From Erigeron canadensis (Eukaryota > Streptophyta > Magnoliopsida > Asterales > Asteraceae): 64,000 nucleotides of DNA. Of the stretch, positions 1 to 11,800 are shown piece after piece. A program made the translations under genes and the position numbers. The notes below the pieces were generated by a model that saw only the letters and a program-made list of their open reading frames with translations, made no database searches and was not told the origin of the DNA. Every line of letters starts with the position of its first letter. The stretch's first letter is position 1. The stretch is taken from NCBI RefSeq assembly GCF_010389155.1, contig NC_057763.1:37616645-37680644 (forward strand), given 5' to 3'.

Positions 1-846
1 AACCCCCAATAAGGAAAGAACCGTGACACTAAAACCCTATGGTATACATTTAACAAGGTTTGCCTTTTATGAAACGCCGAAATTATCACTTAATGGCAGG
101 GAAAAAAAAAGATGGGTACTTTCACTACTGTACCTGAGATAGAAAGATGTAATTTCGGCAGCTCAGAATATAGATTTGGTTCCTTGTAATGATCAGGTGA
201 CTTTACCCATGTGCAGTGGCTCTCCGATTACGCCAACAATTCTGGTTTTTCTTCATGCTTCACAATTAAATCCTTGATGACTGCACCACAAAAAAGTAAA
301 TGAGTCAAAGTTCCGAAATTGCATTTTTCTTTCTTCCTAATATTTTGCTCTGAATCCAGTTTTCTATTTATAACAAGACATAAATTTAAAACCCAGACTT
401 AAAAAAGCAGCAAAATACGTTAACATTGAGAAAAAAAAACCTTATATTATTGAACAAGTCATTATTCACAACCAAGTTAGTACTCCTGTTGTTGGACCAG
501 CATTAAAAAAAAAAACAATCATAAAGATACCTCCAAATTGTGTTGCATTTGGGTTTACATAGCACTATATATACGACACAGGATATCACCCGAATATATA
601 CATACATATATATATAAATATATGTATATATAAACACAAACTAACGAAAGAGTGGGCTTAATTACTGGTCGTGATTATGAAAGAGGCAGGCAGTGAATCA
701 GTGATGTTGAAGCATATCGAGAGAAGAGATCCGGTATCATTCCGCGGCCCACCAAACCACCACCACCACCAAACCACCATTGTTAACCAACAAATCAATC
801 AAAATCAAAACTTTTGTTAGAGTTAAAAAAAATGCAAATATATATA

Positions 847-1301
847 GGGAAAAGCAATGTTTTAAATACCGGCCGGTATTACCGGTACCAGAGATCACGC
901 CGGTATTTTAAGTCCGGTATTTTCACTATTCAATACTGGCCGGTATTTCCGATATTTTCCGGTATTACCATACCGGTATTTCCGGTATTTTCAAAAAATA
1001 AATTTTGATTTTTTAAAAAAATTATTTTTATGATACTTTAATTTTATTTTTGTTATTTGTGAACTTTAAAACTTATATTTTGTTATGAAATACATATTTG
1101 GTATTATTTTTGAGTAAATTATAATTGCATTTTGACTATTTTTATTAAATTGTAACAAGTTTTGTAGGATTTTTACACAAAAAATATAATAAATTAAAAA
1201 TAGTCGTACCGGCCGATATTACCGATAATACCGGTAATACCGAAAAAATTTTCCACGCAGGTATAACTAAAATACCGGTTTTTAAAACATTGGGGAAAAA
1301 G
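847..1301. mobile_element. TIR-bearing MITE with 8/9-bp target duplication
   Basis: Terminal inverted repeats lie at 855-873 (caatgttttaaataccgg) and 1275-1292 (its imperfect reverse complement). They are flanked by gggaaaag (847-854) and gggaaaaag (1293-1301), a near-identical target duplication. The interior is AT-rich and full of ccggtatt motifs in both orientations. It has no coding capacity. The duplication length fits hAT or Mutator-like superfamilies; the sequence does not decide which. The element is absent from the matching site of copy 2. Confidence 0.7.
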
Positions 1302-1302
1302 G

Positions 1303-1826
1303 AAAGCGTGGGACGACACCACCCAACTTAAATACCCCTATTTTTTATTCATTAATTCAAACATCTATACCTAATATTCCTATAATACCCTTAAATATCA
1401 ACCAATCATTTTCTTTCTCTCTCCTCAAATCTCAACCAATCATTTTCATTCTTTCTCCTCCATAAATCATTTTAATCCTCTAATTCTTTCAAAATCTTTT
1501 ATCTCGAAAACCGTACATCGATAAATTATAAAAATTATATAGGTGTTCTTAAAATTTCATGCTCTTTCATTAGAGATGTCATTCGATATACTTTCGACGG
1601 ATTTTTAAATCCGGGGGCGGAGCCCGTACGGGTAAGGCATTTGACTATCACACTCTATGACTTGACCTATCACCCCCACCATCTCACCGCCGCAACGCGC
1701 GGACACTATCTCTCGTAACTATATAATGCATAAATAATGGGCCTCATGATTTTTATGGATTAAAAAAATTAACATGTGTGAAGGATTTCACCCAAGTTAG
1801 GTGCCTAACAGCACCACCTTCACTTC
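1303..1826. mobile_element. MITE related to 12361-12540, carrying an internal insertion
   Basis: The left end (gacgacaccacccaactt) and right end (1770-1826, with ggatttcacccaagttaggtg and caccaccttcactt) match the ends of the foldback element in the subtilase intron at 12361-12540, and so does the inner string atataatgcataaataatgg. About 390 bp of unrelated sequence (about 1331-1720) sits inside. It ends in a GC-rich hairpin (ccgccgcaacgcgcgg) followed by ctatctctcgt, which resembles a Helitron 3' end although the final CTRR is not perfect. This looks like a nested insertion. No open reading frame of interest is present. Confidence 0.55.
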
Positions 1827-1939
1827 CCCATATATATAGTATGGGTGGTAGTGTACAAGCTTTTAAGCAGAAAATACAAGTTCCCCATATATATAGTATG
1901 GGTGGTAGTGTACAAGCTTTTAAGCAGAAAATACAAGTT
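1824..1939 (+). repeat. 57-bp direct tandem duplication
   Basis: The unit ttccccatatatatagtatg...gaaaatacaag occurs at 1824-1880 and again at 1881-1937, almost identical. Copy 2 has only a single version (about 19450-19500), so the duplication arose in copy 1 only, perhaps with the neighbouring element insertion. Confidence 0.85.
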
Positions 1940-2025
1940 GTGAAAGAGACTGTGAATATAATCATCATTGTAATCTCATTAAAGGCGAGGGCAATGAACA
2001 GTGTCACGTGCCACGTGGCGCCGTT

Positions 2026-2600
2026 CTGTTGGTCCACCTGTACCTCACGTTTTTCCCCAGATTTTGCCATATTGGATTCCGTTAAGGTTATTTTTCGTTC
2101 CGTTTTTCTTGGTTTCCTACATAGTTTTTTTTGCTTTTGTGTTTTCTTTCTATTGGTCCACCTATACCCCGCGTTTTTTCGGATTTTGCCATATCGGATC
2201 CCGTTAAGGTTATTTTTCTTTCGGTTTTTGTTGGTTTATTACATAGTTTTTTTGCTTTTGTATTTTCTTTCTATTGGTTCATCGTATACCCCACATCACT
2301 ATTTAGATTTTGCCATTTTGGATCCCGTTTGGGGTTTTTTCTTGGTGTTCATCATAGTTTTTTGGCTTTTGTGTTATGAATTAATATATTGGAAACTTTT
2401 ACTCAATATTTTTTTTCCCTTTGTTATTTATATTTTCGTTAAAGTTATTTATCTTTCGGTTTTTCTTGGTCTTTTGATATCTTTTTTTTTTCCTTATATG
2501 ATCTCTTTTATTGGTTCATCATATACCCCGCATCACTATTTAGATTCTGACATTACGGATCCCATTTGGAGTTTTTTCTTTCAGTTTTATTTTTGCATGG
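2026..2600 (+). repeat. Degenerate tandem repeats inside the Helitron
   Basis: Units of roughly 120 bp, each starting with a version of tattggtccacctatacccc and containing ttttgccatattggatcccg, occur about four times with increasing divergence. The long reading frame 1778-2626 across them is a low-complexity Phe/Leu-rich translation of T-rich DNA, not a likely protein. Confidence 0.7.
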
Positions 2601-3210
2601 TTATCAATAATAATCATGCTTATTAAAACTTGACATGTGGCATCGGTTATAAAGTGACACATCATATGTCTCTTATAGTATGGATTTTGCCACATTGCAT
2701 CTTTTTCGGATTTGTCACGTCTTTTTTTTATATATTTTTTTAGTTTTGTTTTTTCTTTTCGGATTTTTTTATTACGGGTTACTTCTTATGTTTTTTTCAG
2801 GCTTTTTATTTGTCATTCAACCTTATTGTGATACACCCCGTACCACTACTTGCATTTTGCTATATCGCATCCGCTTAAATTCTGAATTAATATATTGATA
2901 TTTTTGTCATATCACATCCCGTTCGGGTTTCTAATATGGGTTACGTTTTGGTTTCTTGCATACTTTTAAACAAACATATTAATGACAAAATTATTTCTAA
3001 TTAAGCGGTCAAAAATTCATAACATATATACTAAAATAACGAACCGTTTCAACAAAGGAATTGAGACCCCGCAACGCGGGGTCCAAAATTTTTTAGTTAT
3101 AATTATAACCTATATAAAGTAATTTCGCGTGAACAGTGAACCAAGTTGGCTGGCTGCTTGCTTAGCAGCCTGCCTGCTTGCTTATTTTTTTATTTTCTTT
3201 TTAATTTTAA

Positions 3211-3412
3211 TGTTTAAGTTAACGTGTTGTGTGGTTGTTAGCCTAACTTTTGGGTTTTATATTTTTCGTTTTATTTAGCGTAATAATATTTTAGTCATTT
3301 ACATTTTAACCAATGTTTAAGTTAACGTGTTGTGTAGTTGTTAGCTTAACTTTTTGAGTTTTATATTTTTCGTTTTATTTAGCGTAATAATATTTTAGTC
3401 CTTCACACGTTA
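3211..3412 (+). repeat. 103-bp direct repeat near the Helitron 3' end
   Basis: The unit starting tgtttaagttaacgtgttgt occurs at 3211 and 3314 with few differences. It is non-coding. Confidence 0.8.
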
Positions 3413-3707
3413 ACCACTAAATCCTTTTAAGATATTTTAATTTTATCATTAAAGTTGTATGTTTAAGGATTCATGTACGTGATGGAACTTTAGTCTATTT
3501 TAATTTTCACAATCAAAGTTTTTAGCTTCTTATTTTAATCTTCCAAGAACATTACAAGTTTATATTTCGTCATCAAAGTTTTATGTTTTAAGATTAACGG
3601 TGTACAGTTTAACGATATGTTTTTTTACTGCGATGTTAGAATTAATTACCCGCATTCAAGTCTGTGTCCATTCGTTATCCCCGGTCAACGGCCGGGTATA
3701 ACACTAG

Positions 3708-6148
3708 TTATGATAATTGGAGAACAAGATGTATCTTCGAATAATCAGTTTACTGTTTGGATGATGATTAGGAAGAAGAAGAAGAAGATAAATTTGGAGA
3801 AAACTGTTTATATGATTATATCTAATCTAAGTTTTATTTATTTATTTACGGCAAAACTGCAAAAGTTGATAAATTTGAATAAAAGGGAAGTTTGATTTGT
3901 TTGATTATTGTAAAAAGAAGTGTAGAGGGAACAAAAGGGTCAAAGTGCATCAAGTTTTTTAGGCAAAGTAAAAGTCTCGGTGTGAAATTCAGCTGCCACT
4001 GCCAACGACATTATCAAAGCTTTTGGTAGACATTATGTTATCATTGTCATTTAACTCAGCTCAACGACCTAACATAAATATGAAAATCTATATAGCTTAT
4101 GTATATTACGCATTTACGCATGTATAACATGCAACAAAAAATCAACCGGGTTGTATTAGTGACCGGATTATAAAAGACTGAAAGTTTTTTTCTACCTTTG
4201 GTATAACCTGAAAGTAACTTATCTACCTTTATTAGGGGTAAAACTATTTACATCTCAACCTCCCCATACACCATCGAAGACGGTATTGAGACCTTAAACC
4301 CTTGTAAGACGTCATTGGGAGTTATCTTTGTATAAAATGCAACAAAACACAAATTACTAGTGTTTTTTAAGTCAAAAGATGACAATATAGAGGGTTTTTT
4401 TAGTTATTAAGTATTGAGTGTATTAAGTCATTGAATATATAAATAATGTTTGTATATATTAAGTCAAACAAAAGTAATTGATGGTTAATTCTTTCTATTT
4501 ATTAAATTAAAAATTTAATTTAAATTTAATTATTAAGTTTATTAAATAAAAATGAAACGAAAAAATGATTTTATCGATGACTCAAAAAGATGTTAATATG
4601 ACGAAGGCTTTCGGTCTTGCTTTCAACTCTCACGCTTTGAATTTGAGGTGTTGACCTTTAGTGTTTTTCCGTTGGCTCTTTGTTGCTTAGCTTCATAGAT
4701 TGTCAATTTGTCATTGAATCGCAAATGGAGTTCAAAATTTCATTTCATGTGCAAGAAACAATATATGTCATTAGAATTGGTCAAATGACGACACAGATAA
4801 TATTTAACTAACATATATGTCCTTTAATTATATATTTTTTTTAAAGATACAAAACCCAAACAAGTTTATGCCCTTGTGGGTAATTAAAAACCCTCAATAT
4901 CTCCGCACTAGTCTCGGGCAATTAACAATTGATCTCATTGGCATCTTAAACCTTGCATCTTGACCAATTGACACACCAAATATAAATGTTATAAACCACG
5001 TAATTCTGACTGTCTTGCCTCTCTCAGGCAATAGAGAACAAAGTTCAATTTTTAACAACGAATAATTTAATATAATTTTATGTAATTTAACATAAAAGTA
5101 TATTTGTCAATAAAAAAACTTACTCTTTAAAGTTACTATTGGCCATATTATTGTTTTAAGATTTTTTTGTGTTGTTTCCTGAACCTAACTAATTATCACC
5201 CAGTAAGTTTTTCCCAATGATTTATGCCCTAATTAGACGCCTTACATCTTCGATCTAACTCGTCACTATAATCCTCATCCTTAGTGGAGTCTTCTAAGCG
5301 TACAAAGCAGAATTAACATCATCTATACCTCATGCTATTCTTAATTTTTTAACTTAATTACGAATTTCTCCCGCACTTACTTTTAACTTCAAGTGATTTT
5401 TTGTTATGTGAGTGTTAGGGGTGGATCACGATATATTACAGTAGATTTTTTAGGTTGTAAATTAAAAGATACATTGAGGGTGTGACCTCGGTATTATAAT
5501 CCCTTTCTTACTTGAACACTGTTAAATGTTTCTAAATTAATGATCATTTTATTATTTCTAAGATCACAAATTTTAACTATCTGTATGTTAGAATAGTAGA
5601 TTGATATTGTTAACATATATACTCCTATATCATAATAAGCCATCAAGCACAAAAACTAAAATCTGTAAGTAACTATAAAGCCATCAAACACAAAAACTAA
5701 AATCTGTAGCTAACTAGTAATAAGGTATGAACATGAGTCAAAGGAAACACGGATGACTCCAGTGACTAACCATGTGAGATCACGAAAGCCAGCAAAACCA
5801 AATATAGCTTGAACAAATTAAGAAGCAATTTTTGTTTGAAAAGAAACTAAACTAGAGATTCATCCGAGTTAGCTTGGCGATCGATCGAGCAGATGAATCA
5901 TCATGGTATGGCATGAATGCATGGTGATCTTCTTCCCACATACAAACAAGTCGAATCAAATAACAAACAATCTTATAAGTTATAATATCACGAGTATCAC
6001 TTTTTTAAAATATATATCAACTTTTTTCTTTCTTCAAAATCTCATGAAACCATAAACAACGTGGAGTACTTTCACTTTTGATATTGATCTATCTAGCTAC
6101 ATTATTTATACAATCTGCTTAATTAAGCTCATTGACATGAATAAGTAT
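3708..6148. other. Non-coding part of duplication copy 1
   Basis: No gene is seen on either strand. The sequence is an AT-rich intergenic segment matched in copy 2 (about 19520-24620). It includes a poly-purine run at 3770-3790 and the pre-insertion site (about 5400-5430) that corresponds to the solo LTR at 22296-23899. Confidence 0.6.
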
Positions 6149-6230
6149 GAGAATTTGAAGCTGGTGATCATGAGGTACCGAGCGGAGCAAACCCTATTTC
6201 AAACTAGCTATATATAGTAGCTAGCCTACG
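6149..6230 (+). pseudogene. Truncated, inverted CLE (TDIF-class) gene remnant
   Basis: On the plus strand, codons 6151-6207 read EFEAGDH followed by EVPSGANPISN and a TAG stop, the same C-terminus as the intact minus-strand CLE gene at 24723-24965. Similarity continues past the stop to about 6230 (agctagcctac). Everything upstream of the last roughly 20 codons is missing: signal peptide, variable region and promoter. The piece is inverted relative to the flanking duplicated DNA. The junction lies at a GAG shared by both partners, which suggests a microhomology-mediated inversion with deletion. Without a start or secretion signal it is very unlikely to be functional. It preserves the Ala7 variant, so that substitution predates the split of the copies. 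Confidence 0.85.
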
Positions 6231-6379
6231 ATAAAATGAAGAAGACATCCGCATGCAAATCAATAAAATGAAGACATTGCACGTAGTTAAATTGAGCATA
6301 TATTTATTTAAATTTTATTACATACAAAATCAAAATCAAAATAAATATGACCTTGAATTCATAAACAAACAAACTAGTA

Positions 6380-6655
6380 CTAATTAGATGTAAAACATAT
6401 TTCATTCCAATCGATCCCACAAGCACGCACGACTTCACCAATGTCAAAAAACTTGCGTTGATATCGGCAAATACAAACTCCATGTTCTTTAAATTCTTCT
6501 CAACACTTTGGAGTCGGTAGATATCTGTGATCGCTAACTGCTGGAAAACAGTGTTGAATATCTACCAAGTCGCATATTGGTGCTTGTGGATATACTGTAC
6601 CCATTAACATCATAATCATCATCATCACAATAACCAAAAGATCAAACAACTTCAT
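6380..6655 (-). pseudogene. Lipid-transfer-like eight-cysteine protein, broken by a stop
   Basis: Reading from ATG at 6655 to TAG at 6380-6382 gives 92 codons in one frame with one internal TGA (6500-6502). Residues 1 to about 25 are a hydrophobic signal peptide rich in Met, Ile and Leu. The mature part follows the plant nsLTP pattern C...C...CC...CxC...C...C: ICDL, HCFPAV, TPKC-stop, VCICRYQ, RACGI, NEIC. The TGA replaces the fourth cysteine of the CC pair (TGT TGA), a one-base change from TGT or TGC. No intron is seen. A good TATA box lies about 75 bp upstream. Family members are secreted lipid carriers stabilised by four disulfides; this allele would make only the first third. Alternatives are a read-through product or a sequence error, but the neighbouring subtilase is also broken. 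Confidence 0.75.
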
Positions 6656-6727
6656 CGTTGTATGTTATGCAAAAGATCAATAGACAAAATAGTGTGATGA
6701 TGGGTGTAAAAAGAACTTGTTCCCGAC

Positions 6728-6739
6728 CTATATTTATAG
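6728..6739 (-). promoter_or_regulatory. TATA box of the nsLTP-like pseudogene
   Basis: Read on the minus strand the sequence is CTATAAATATAG, about 75 bp upstream of the ATG at 6655. It leaves room for a short leader, typical of secreted small-protein genes. Confidence 0.5.
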
Positions 6740-7544
6740 ATGCACGAACGTTAAATGGAATTTACTTATATGCAAATTGAATATCAATGACAACCGAAAT
6801 GAGAGGCTAAAAATATGTTCGATACTTATATCAATATACGTTTCTTTTTGAAGAAATTATAAAAAGGAAACTGTGCTAATAAATAATAATTATGTAACGT
6901 AATTATTTAATGGCTAACCTTTTTTCGGTTGATTAACACATTTTGCACTTCATTCAAATTATTTACTTGTTTAATATATTGGGTTTTGCTAAACTGAGTT
7001 TTAAAGGTTTTTTTTAAGGTGCATTAAGTATTTTTACACTTATAATGAAATTCTTGGCTTTTAATATGAAAATGTATTAACTTTTAATGCATTTTTTAAG
7101 TGAGGCCCTAAAGGTTTCATTTAACGTTTTTTTAAACATATGTATTCGACTTTACTAGAATATGAACTCAATTTTGTTATTGTGATCTATGTAGAAAATA
7201 TTAATCCCAGAAGACAAAAAGGATTAAAAAATCAAATTTTACATATTCAACTATACATACAAGTCAAAACTAGCCAAGAATAAAAAAACATAAAAATTGC
7301 ATAAATCAGGAAAAAGAGAAAAAAAAAAGTGAGAAATTAAGGCACCAAATTTGAATAGATTTTGTAATTTGTAATTTCCATATTTATGACATTTATATGT
7401 TTCATATATGAATGTATTATATTAGATTTAACAATATTGGTGAAAATATTTTACATACTAACTTGATGATTTAGAACTTTATAATCGAGATAAAAAAACA
7501 ACAACGTATTTTTATGATTGATCTTTGATTGATGTTAGAAAGTA

Positions 7545-7880
7545 CTAGACGGGAATCCACGTTGCCACGTGTTGCAGTGGTACCGGCAAATTACATCGTA
7601 TTTTTTGCTTTATTTTAGTTTATCAATCTCCTCATGCTCATTGAACCTATTATAATTATGGATACTTACCAGAAATTGATCCCAAAAAAGAGCTTGTAAA
7701 ACGACGGTGGTTAGCGATGATTGTAGGCGGCGGTGATTAGAGAGGGTTTGGGGAAGAAAGGGTTGGGGTTTGTGTTCTTGGCGTGCTTGGGTGTTGAGAG
7801 GAAGGAGAGAGAGGCGAAGTAAAGGAAGGGTATTTGTGACAGAAAGGGTATTAAAATAGGGGTAATATGAGAATATTGGA
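7545..7880 (-). mobile_element. Possible Helitron-type repeat
   Basis: On the minus strand the segment ends with ggattcccgtCTAGT, a CTRR-like terminus before T. Its other side (ctcatattacccctatttta, cttcgcctctctctcc) resembles the insert found at 1331-1720. No hairpin or partner terminus is clear, so the call is tentative. Confidence 0.3.
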
Positions 7881-8686
7881 AAAATTGTTTAATTACTTAA
7901 ATTAAATTTCACAGTAATAATATAACAGCCACCTAAATTCATTATTAAAAAAGTCATAGCCCTTAGATGAAAAGTAAGTTTAAATTTCAACTTTTGGATT
8001 ACTTTGCTTGCATCATTTACCCTTTTTAGATTGGGATTTGCTAACTAGTGCCCCTAGTGCACTAGTTAAGAAGTATTTAATGACAAGAATAATAAGTATA
8101 ATAATAATAATAAATTATTTATAATTAAGTAGTAACTTTTTATTTTAAAATCTCAACGCATCATTTAGTCGTTAATAATAACATCAAAAAATAATTACAT
8201 AAGAAGATATATTCTAAAATTAATTGATTATAATATAAATTTTATACTAAAAACCAATTTAAAACCTAAAATTTTTGACATGTGAATTTTATTAAGGGTG
8301 TGCAAAAAACTGAAAATGAAATAATTTTTTGTTTGGTAGAGAAAAGACATTGAAGACATGAAGATATAGATTTTTTGGGAAATAGATTACTAGAAATGAG
8401 TTTCATTCAAAGAATTTATATGTTTACATACTATGAAACAAAATGAAGTTAAGCAAAAAAAAGACATAAGTATGAAAGTCACGTATTTTGAAAATTTCCA
8501 TTCGAATTTGAAAAAATCATCTGATCTTCTATCCCTCTTTTATATGTGGTTTTTGAGAAATCTTTTTTCTTTCAAATTCTACTTTTCCGTTTTGTCAGAA
8601 AATGAGTATAAATATGAAGGCCAAATGCTGACATTCCACTCTTTGATTCTAGGGATTAGTACAAAAAAATATAAACAACTTAACAC

Positions 8687-8883
8687 GAATTGTCATAGTG
8701 TAGATGAAACTTCAATTTTGTGTATAGTATATAACGAACTTTCAAATCTTGTGCACTGTATGTATCCAATATATGTGACAACTATATAAGATGTCATTGG
8801 TCGGATACATACGATGCACATGATTTGAAAGTTCATTACATACAATGCATATGATTGAAGTTCGATACACACTATGACAATTC
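8687..8883. repeat. Foldback inverted repeat with about 80-bp arms
   Basis: The arm 8687-8768 (gaattgtcatagtgt...actgtatgtatcc) pairs with 8803-8883 (ggatacatacgatgca...cactatgacaattc) with scattered mismatches around a loop of about 35 bases. Weak similarity continues outside both arms. It may be a small foldback MITE; a transcript would form a long hairpin. No target duplication was recognised. Confidence 0.7.
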
Positions 8884-11800
8884 ATGTAAACAACAGTATT
8901 CTTTTGATTCTATTGCTACAACCTTTTTTTTGGATAATTCTTTACTGTACTATCTTTGTGATGATTTGCAAAAGTTGAAAAAGAGCGACTCATGGTGGTT
9001 AGGTTCATATCCAATTATAACTTAAATAGATGTTGGTTTAAATTAACTTAATGTTGTGTACTCTTTAAAATGTCATCATCTTATTGTTGAGTTGATTTTA
9101 AAAAATTTGTTAGGTTGATTTATCATTATCCATTATTTATAGTTATGCATGTATAGTATTATATAACATCAAAATGTCATTAGTATTATATCATATATGT
9201 CCACCTGCGTATTACGTGGGTTGAATCTAGTTTGCATTATAAAAGAGTATAGCCGGATAAATACTGTCAATTTGTTCTATTGGGTTGCCTGGTTGAGTGT
9301 ATTTGGGCCGGAGTGGCCAAGCCCGTCATTTTTCTCGATCTACCACCAGTCCACCACCATGCACCACCAGTCCGTCCTTTATATGTACAGGCCGTGAGAT
9401 GGATAAACAGATTGTGATTTGTGAGCCATGAACGTTAAATAAAGGCTTATAATTTCAACGTTTTATACTTTACAGAGTTATAATATGTATTGATCAATTT
9501 AAGGATACAGAATTGTAGTATCATTTTCATTTTCATCCACTATATATAAAGATGAGATTAATTTTATCACAATATCACTTAAATGTTAAGTCACTTAGAG
9601 ATGTTAAGCAAAACAAACCAATAAAATCAAATTTCTTTCGCACAAGAAATTGAATAAAAATTCATTCTTATATTCACTCCAAGGGGTATGTTTTCAGTAC
9701 CTATATATATCAAACAAAATCAGAAGCATTAAACACACACAGGTTATGTAAAACCTTGGTGGCGTTGAGAATGCTACACCTCTAGATCTAGCCTTCACGG
9801 TATATACTACTATTGGACTACGGACTTTATGAGTACCGTCTGTCCAAACCAATGATCCACGCTCCATTGCCAATGGAGACTCAATCTTTCCTCTAACAGT
9901 CACCATAAAGGATATCTTCTGGTTTATTGCAGTAAACAGTAGACTGTTTGGCTCGACTGTAACCTTCAACCGTGATCCTACTTGTAAAGATGCAATATAG
10001 GTTGAATTGGCTGGACCCACATTTGTTACAGTTCTCGGAAAAGAAACCACAAATTCAGATTTAGTATCAACCTGTGCTGCCATAGATGGGTAATTAAGCT
10101 CTTTATGTGTGAGCTTCATGGTGCAGTTAACCTTCTTAGATGTAGAATGTCCAAGTTTTTCAGATATGTTGCACCAAATCTTATGGTATTCTTCCATAGA
10201 AGTTTCATACACAAGACCTGGATTCTTTGCCTTTAGTGGATCAATGTGGTCCGAGCCATATGCAAATTCAGCTTCTAAGTTGACGGTATCGTTGATTTCC
10301 CATGCTATAACACAATCAAACAAGGAGGATTAACATGATGTAATAGTTTATATAACTTAGTGACATCGCCAGAGAAACGAAAAGTTTCATAAAAAAGAGA
10401 TGGAATAGCAAGATATATCATGCACTTACTTTTCAAAAGAAGATGAAATAAAGAAAATAAAGTGAGGTATATCTACCTCCTGTAATGCACTTCTATTCTA
10501 CTCTATTCACAAAAATGCAAGAAAACGGTGGCGTATTGACACCATTCACCAAATTTCAGTTTCTACCCCCAAACTATATACCTTTTTACATTTTGTTCCC
10601 TCAGTATATAAGCTTTGACCTTATACTTTTTACTTATAGAGTATCTCTTTTCAAGCCCTCCCTCCAACTTAAGCCACTATAATTTATTAAACCATACACA
10701 AGATACACTCATTTCTTCCACATGTTTAATCTTCCTTTCACCCAAGTTAATCTTTAACCCTTTGACTTTTATTGCTGATTGGAATACCCAAAAAAGAAAA
10801 CCCCAAAGGAAAGCACAGAGAAATATTACTAGTCTAGACATTGCTAGCCATGATGTTTTAATAACAATAACTGTATTTTTATCAGAAAAAAGTCTATCGT
10901 ACTATATAATCCTACACTTTCAATTGAAAAATATTCATTTCCAATTGAACTTAAGTCGGCAATTAAAGAGAACTGGTCATACAGACCTCAAAGCAAAGTG
11001 ACCATGGTCATAACAGCTTGGGTCTCTACATTTAATATAATAAAACATGTTGCTTATCATACTCAAAAGAGTTTCAATTATTAATATGTCAAGAAAATTA
11101 CATTATCTTTTACGATGTTATAATGCATAAAACATTAAAAAAACATTACCTGTAGTCATTAAAGCGGATTTAATTGCTGAGGGACCATTGAGGGTGAAAG
11201 GACTTTACAAAAGCAGCTGCAGCAGTAACATGCGGGTAAGCCATTGACGTCCCTGATAATATATTGTACTTCACTGATCTTTTGTCTAATGGAGTTTCAG
11301 ATGGTGAAGCCATTGGGGAATAAGCTGCCAGAATTTCCACACCAGGGGCCACCACATCCGGCTATCATACCATCAGATGTTCATTTAAAATCGTGTAACA
11401 AAAAATAAAAATGTCATACAAATGATTTATTCCAATAAATATGGGTCACTGATTATGTAACGGAATAGCGATAGTCATTTCTACGTGTTGAATATATCAA
11501 ACTGAAAGTGAACGTTACAAGTAGTTTATAATAGGCTAATGTACTCTCAGGCTCCATTTCGATTCAGTTAAGTATGATAAACAAAACTTTTAACAAATGC
11601 TCCAGATAAGTACCTTTATGATATCTGGTATCCATTTGACCGGTCCTCGGGAAGAAAATACAGCAACCAGAGAAGCAGCTGGGTTCTTAATTACTTCACT
11701 TTTAAAAAATTTAACCACGGGCTTTCTGTTTGAAAGACGAGTAAAGATCAGAGTACTGCACTAAACATAATCATAATACATATTACTGAGAAGAGATGTT

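Larger units (their letters stand above)
1974..3707 (+). mobile_element. Non-autonomous Helitron
   Basis: The element begins with TC (1974, tctcattaaaggcg) after an A and ends with CTAG (3704-3707) before a T, the expected A^T insertion site of Helitrons. Seven bases upstream of CTAG is a small GC hairpin (cccgg ... ccggg, about 3680-3696). No target duplication is visible, as expected. The aligned empty site in copy 2 (about 19505-19530, ataatcatcatgatgataat) supports the boundaries. The interior has no Rep/helicase coding sequence. It consists of T-rich tandem units (2026-2600), a second hairpin ccccgcaacgcgggg near 3067, and a 103-bp direct repeat (3211-3412). Confidence 0.75.
1..6151 (+). 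repeat. Segmental duplication, copy 1
   Basis: This stretch matches 18651-24627 in the same orientation. Position 1 reads the same as 18651 (aacccccaataag). Blocks at 3709-5430 and 5430-6151 match 19520-22290 and 23905-24627 with scattered substitutions and small indels. The match starts at the first base of the window, so the duplicated unit may extend further left. Copy 1 carries insertions that copy 2 lacks (847-1301, about 1303-1826, 1974-3707). The match ends at the trinucleotide GAG near 6151, where an inverted piece of the CLE gene follows. No intact gene is seen inside the duplicated sequence itself. Confidence 0.85.
6740..9693. other. Intergenic, no gene seen
   Basis: AT-rich sequence with no credible coding region; the 118-codon frame at 8433 is not protein-like. 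It holds a possible Helitron-type repeat (7545-7880) and a foldback repeat (8687-8883). Confidence 0.5.

Noticed and set aside
1778..2626. 282-codon open frame
   Set aside because: Phe/Leu/Ser-rich translation of T-rich tandem repeats inside the Helitron. Neighbouring frames give similar lengths and no family pattern appears.
8433..8789. 118-codon frame
   Set aside because: AT-driven composition, no signal peptide or domain, and it runs into the foldback repeat.
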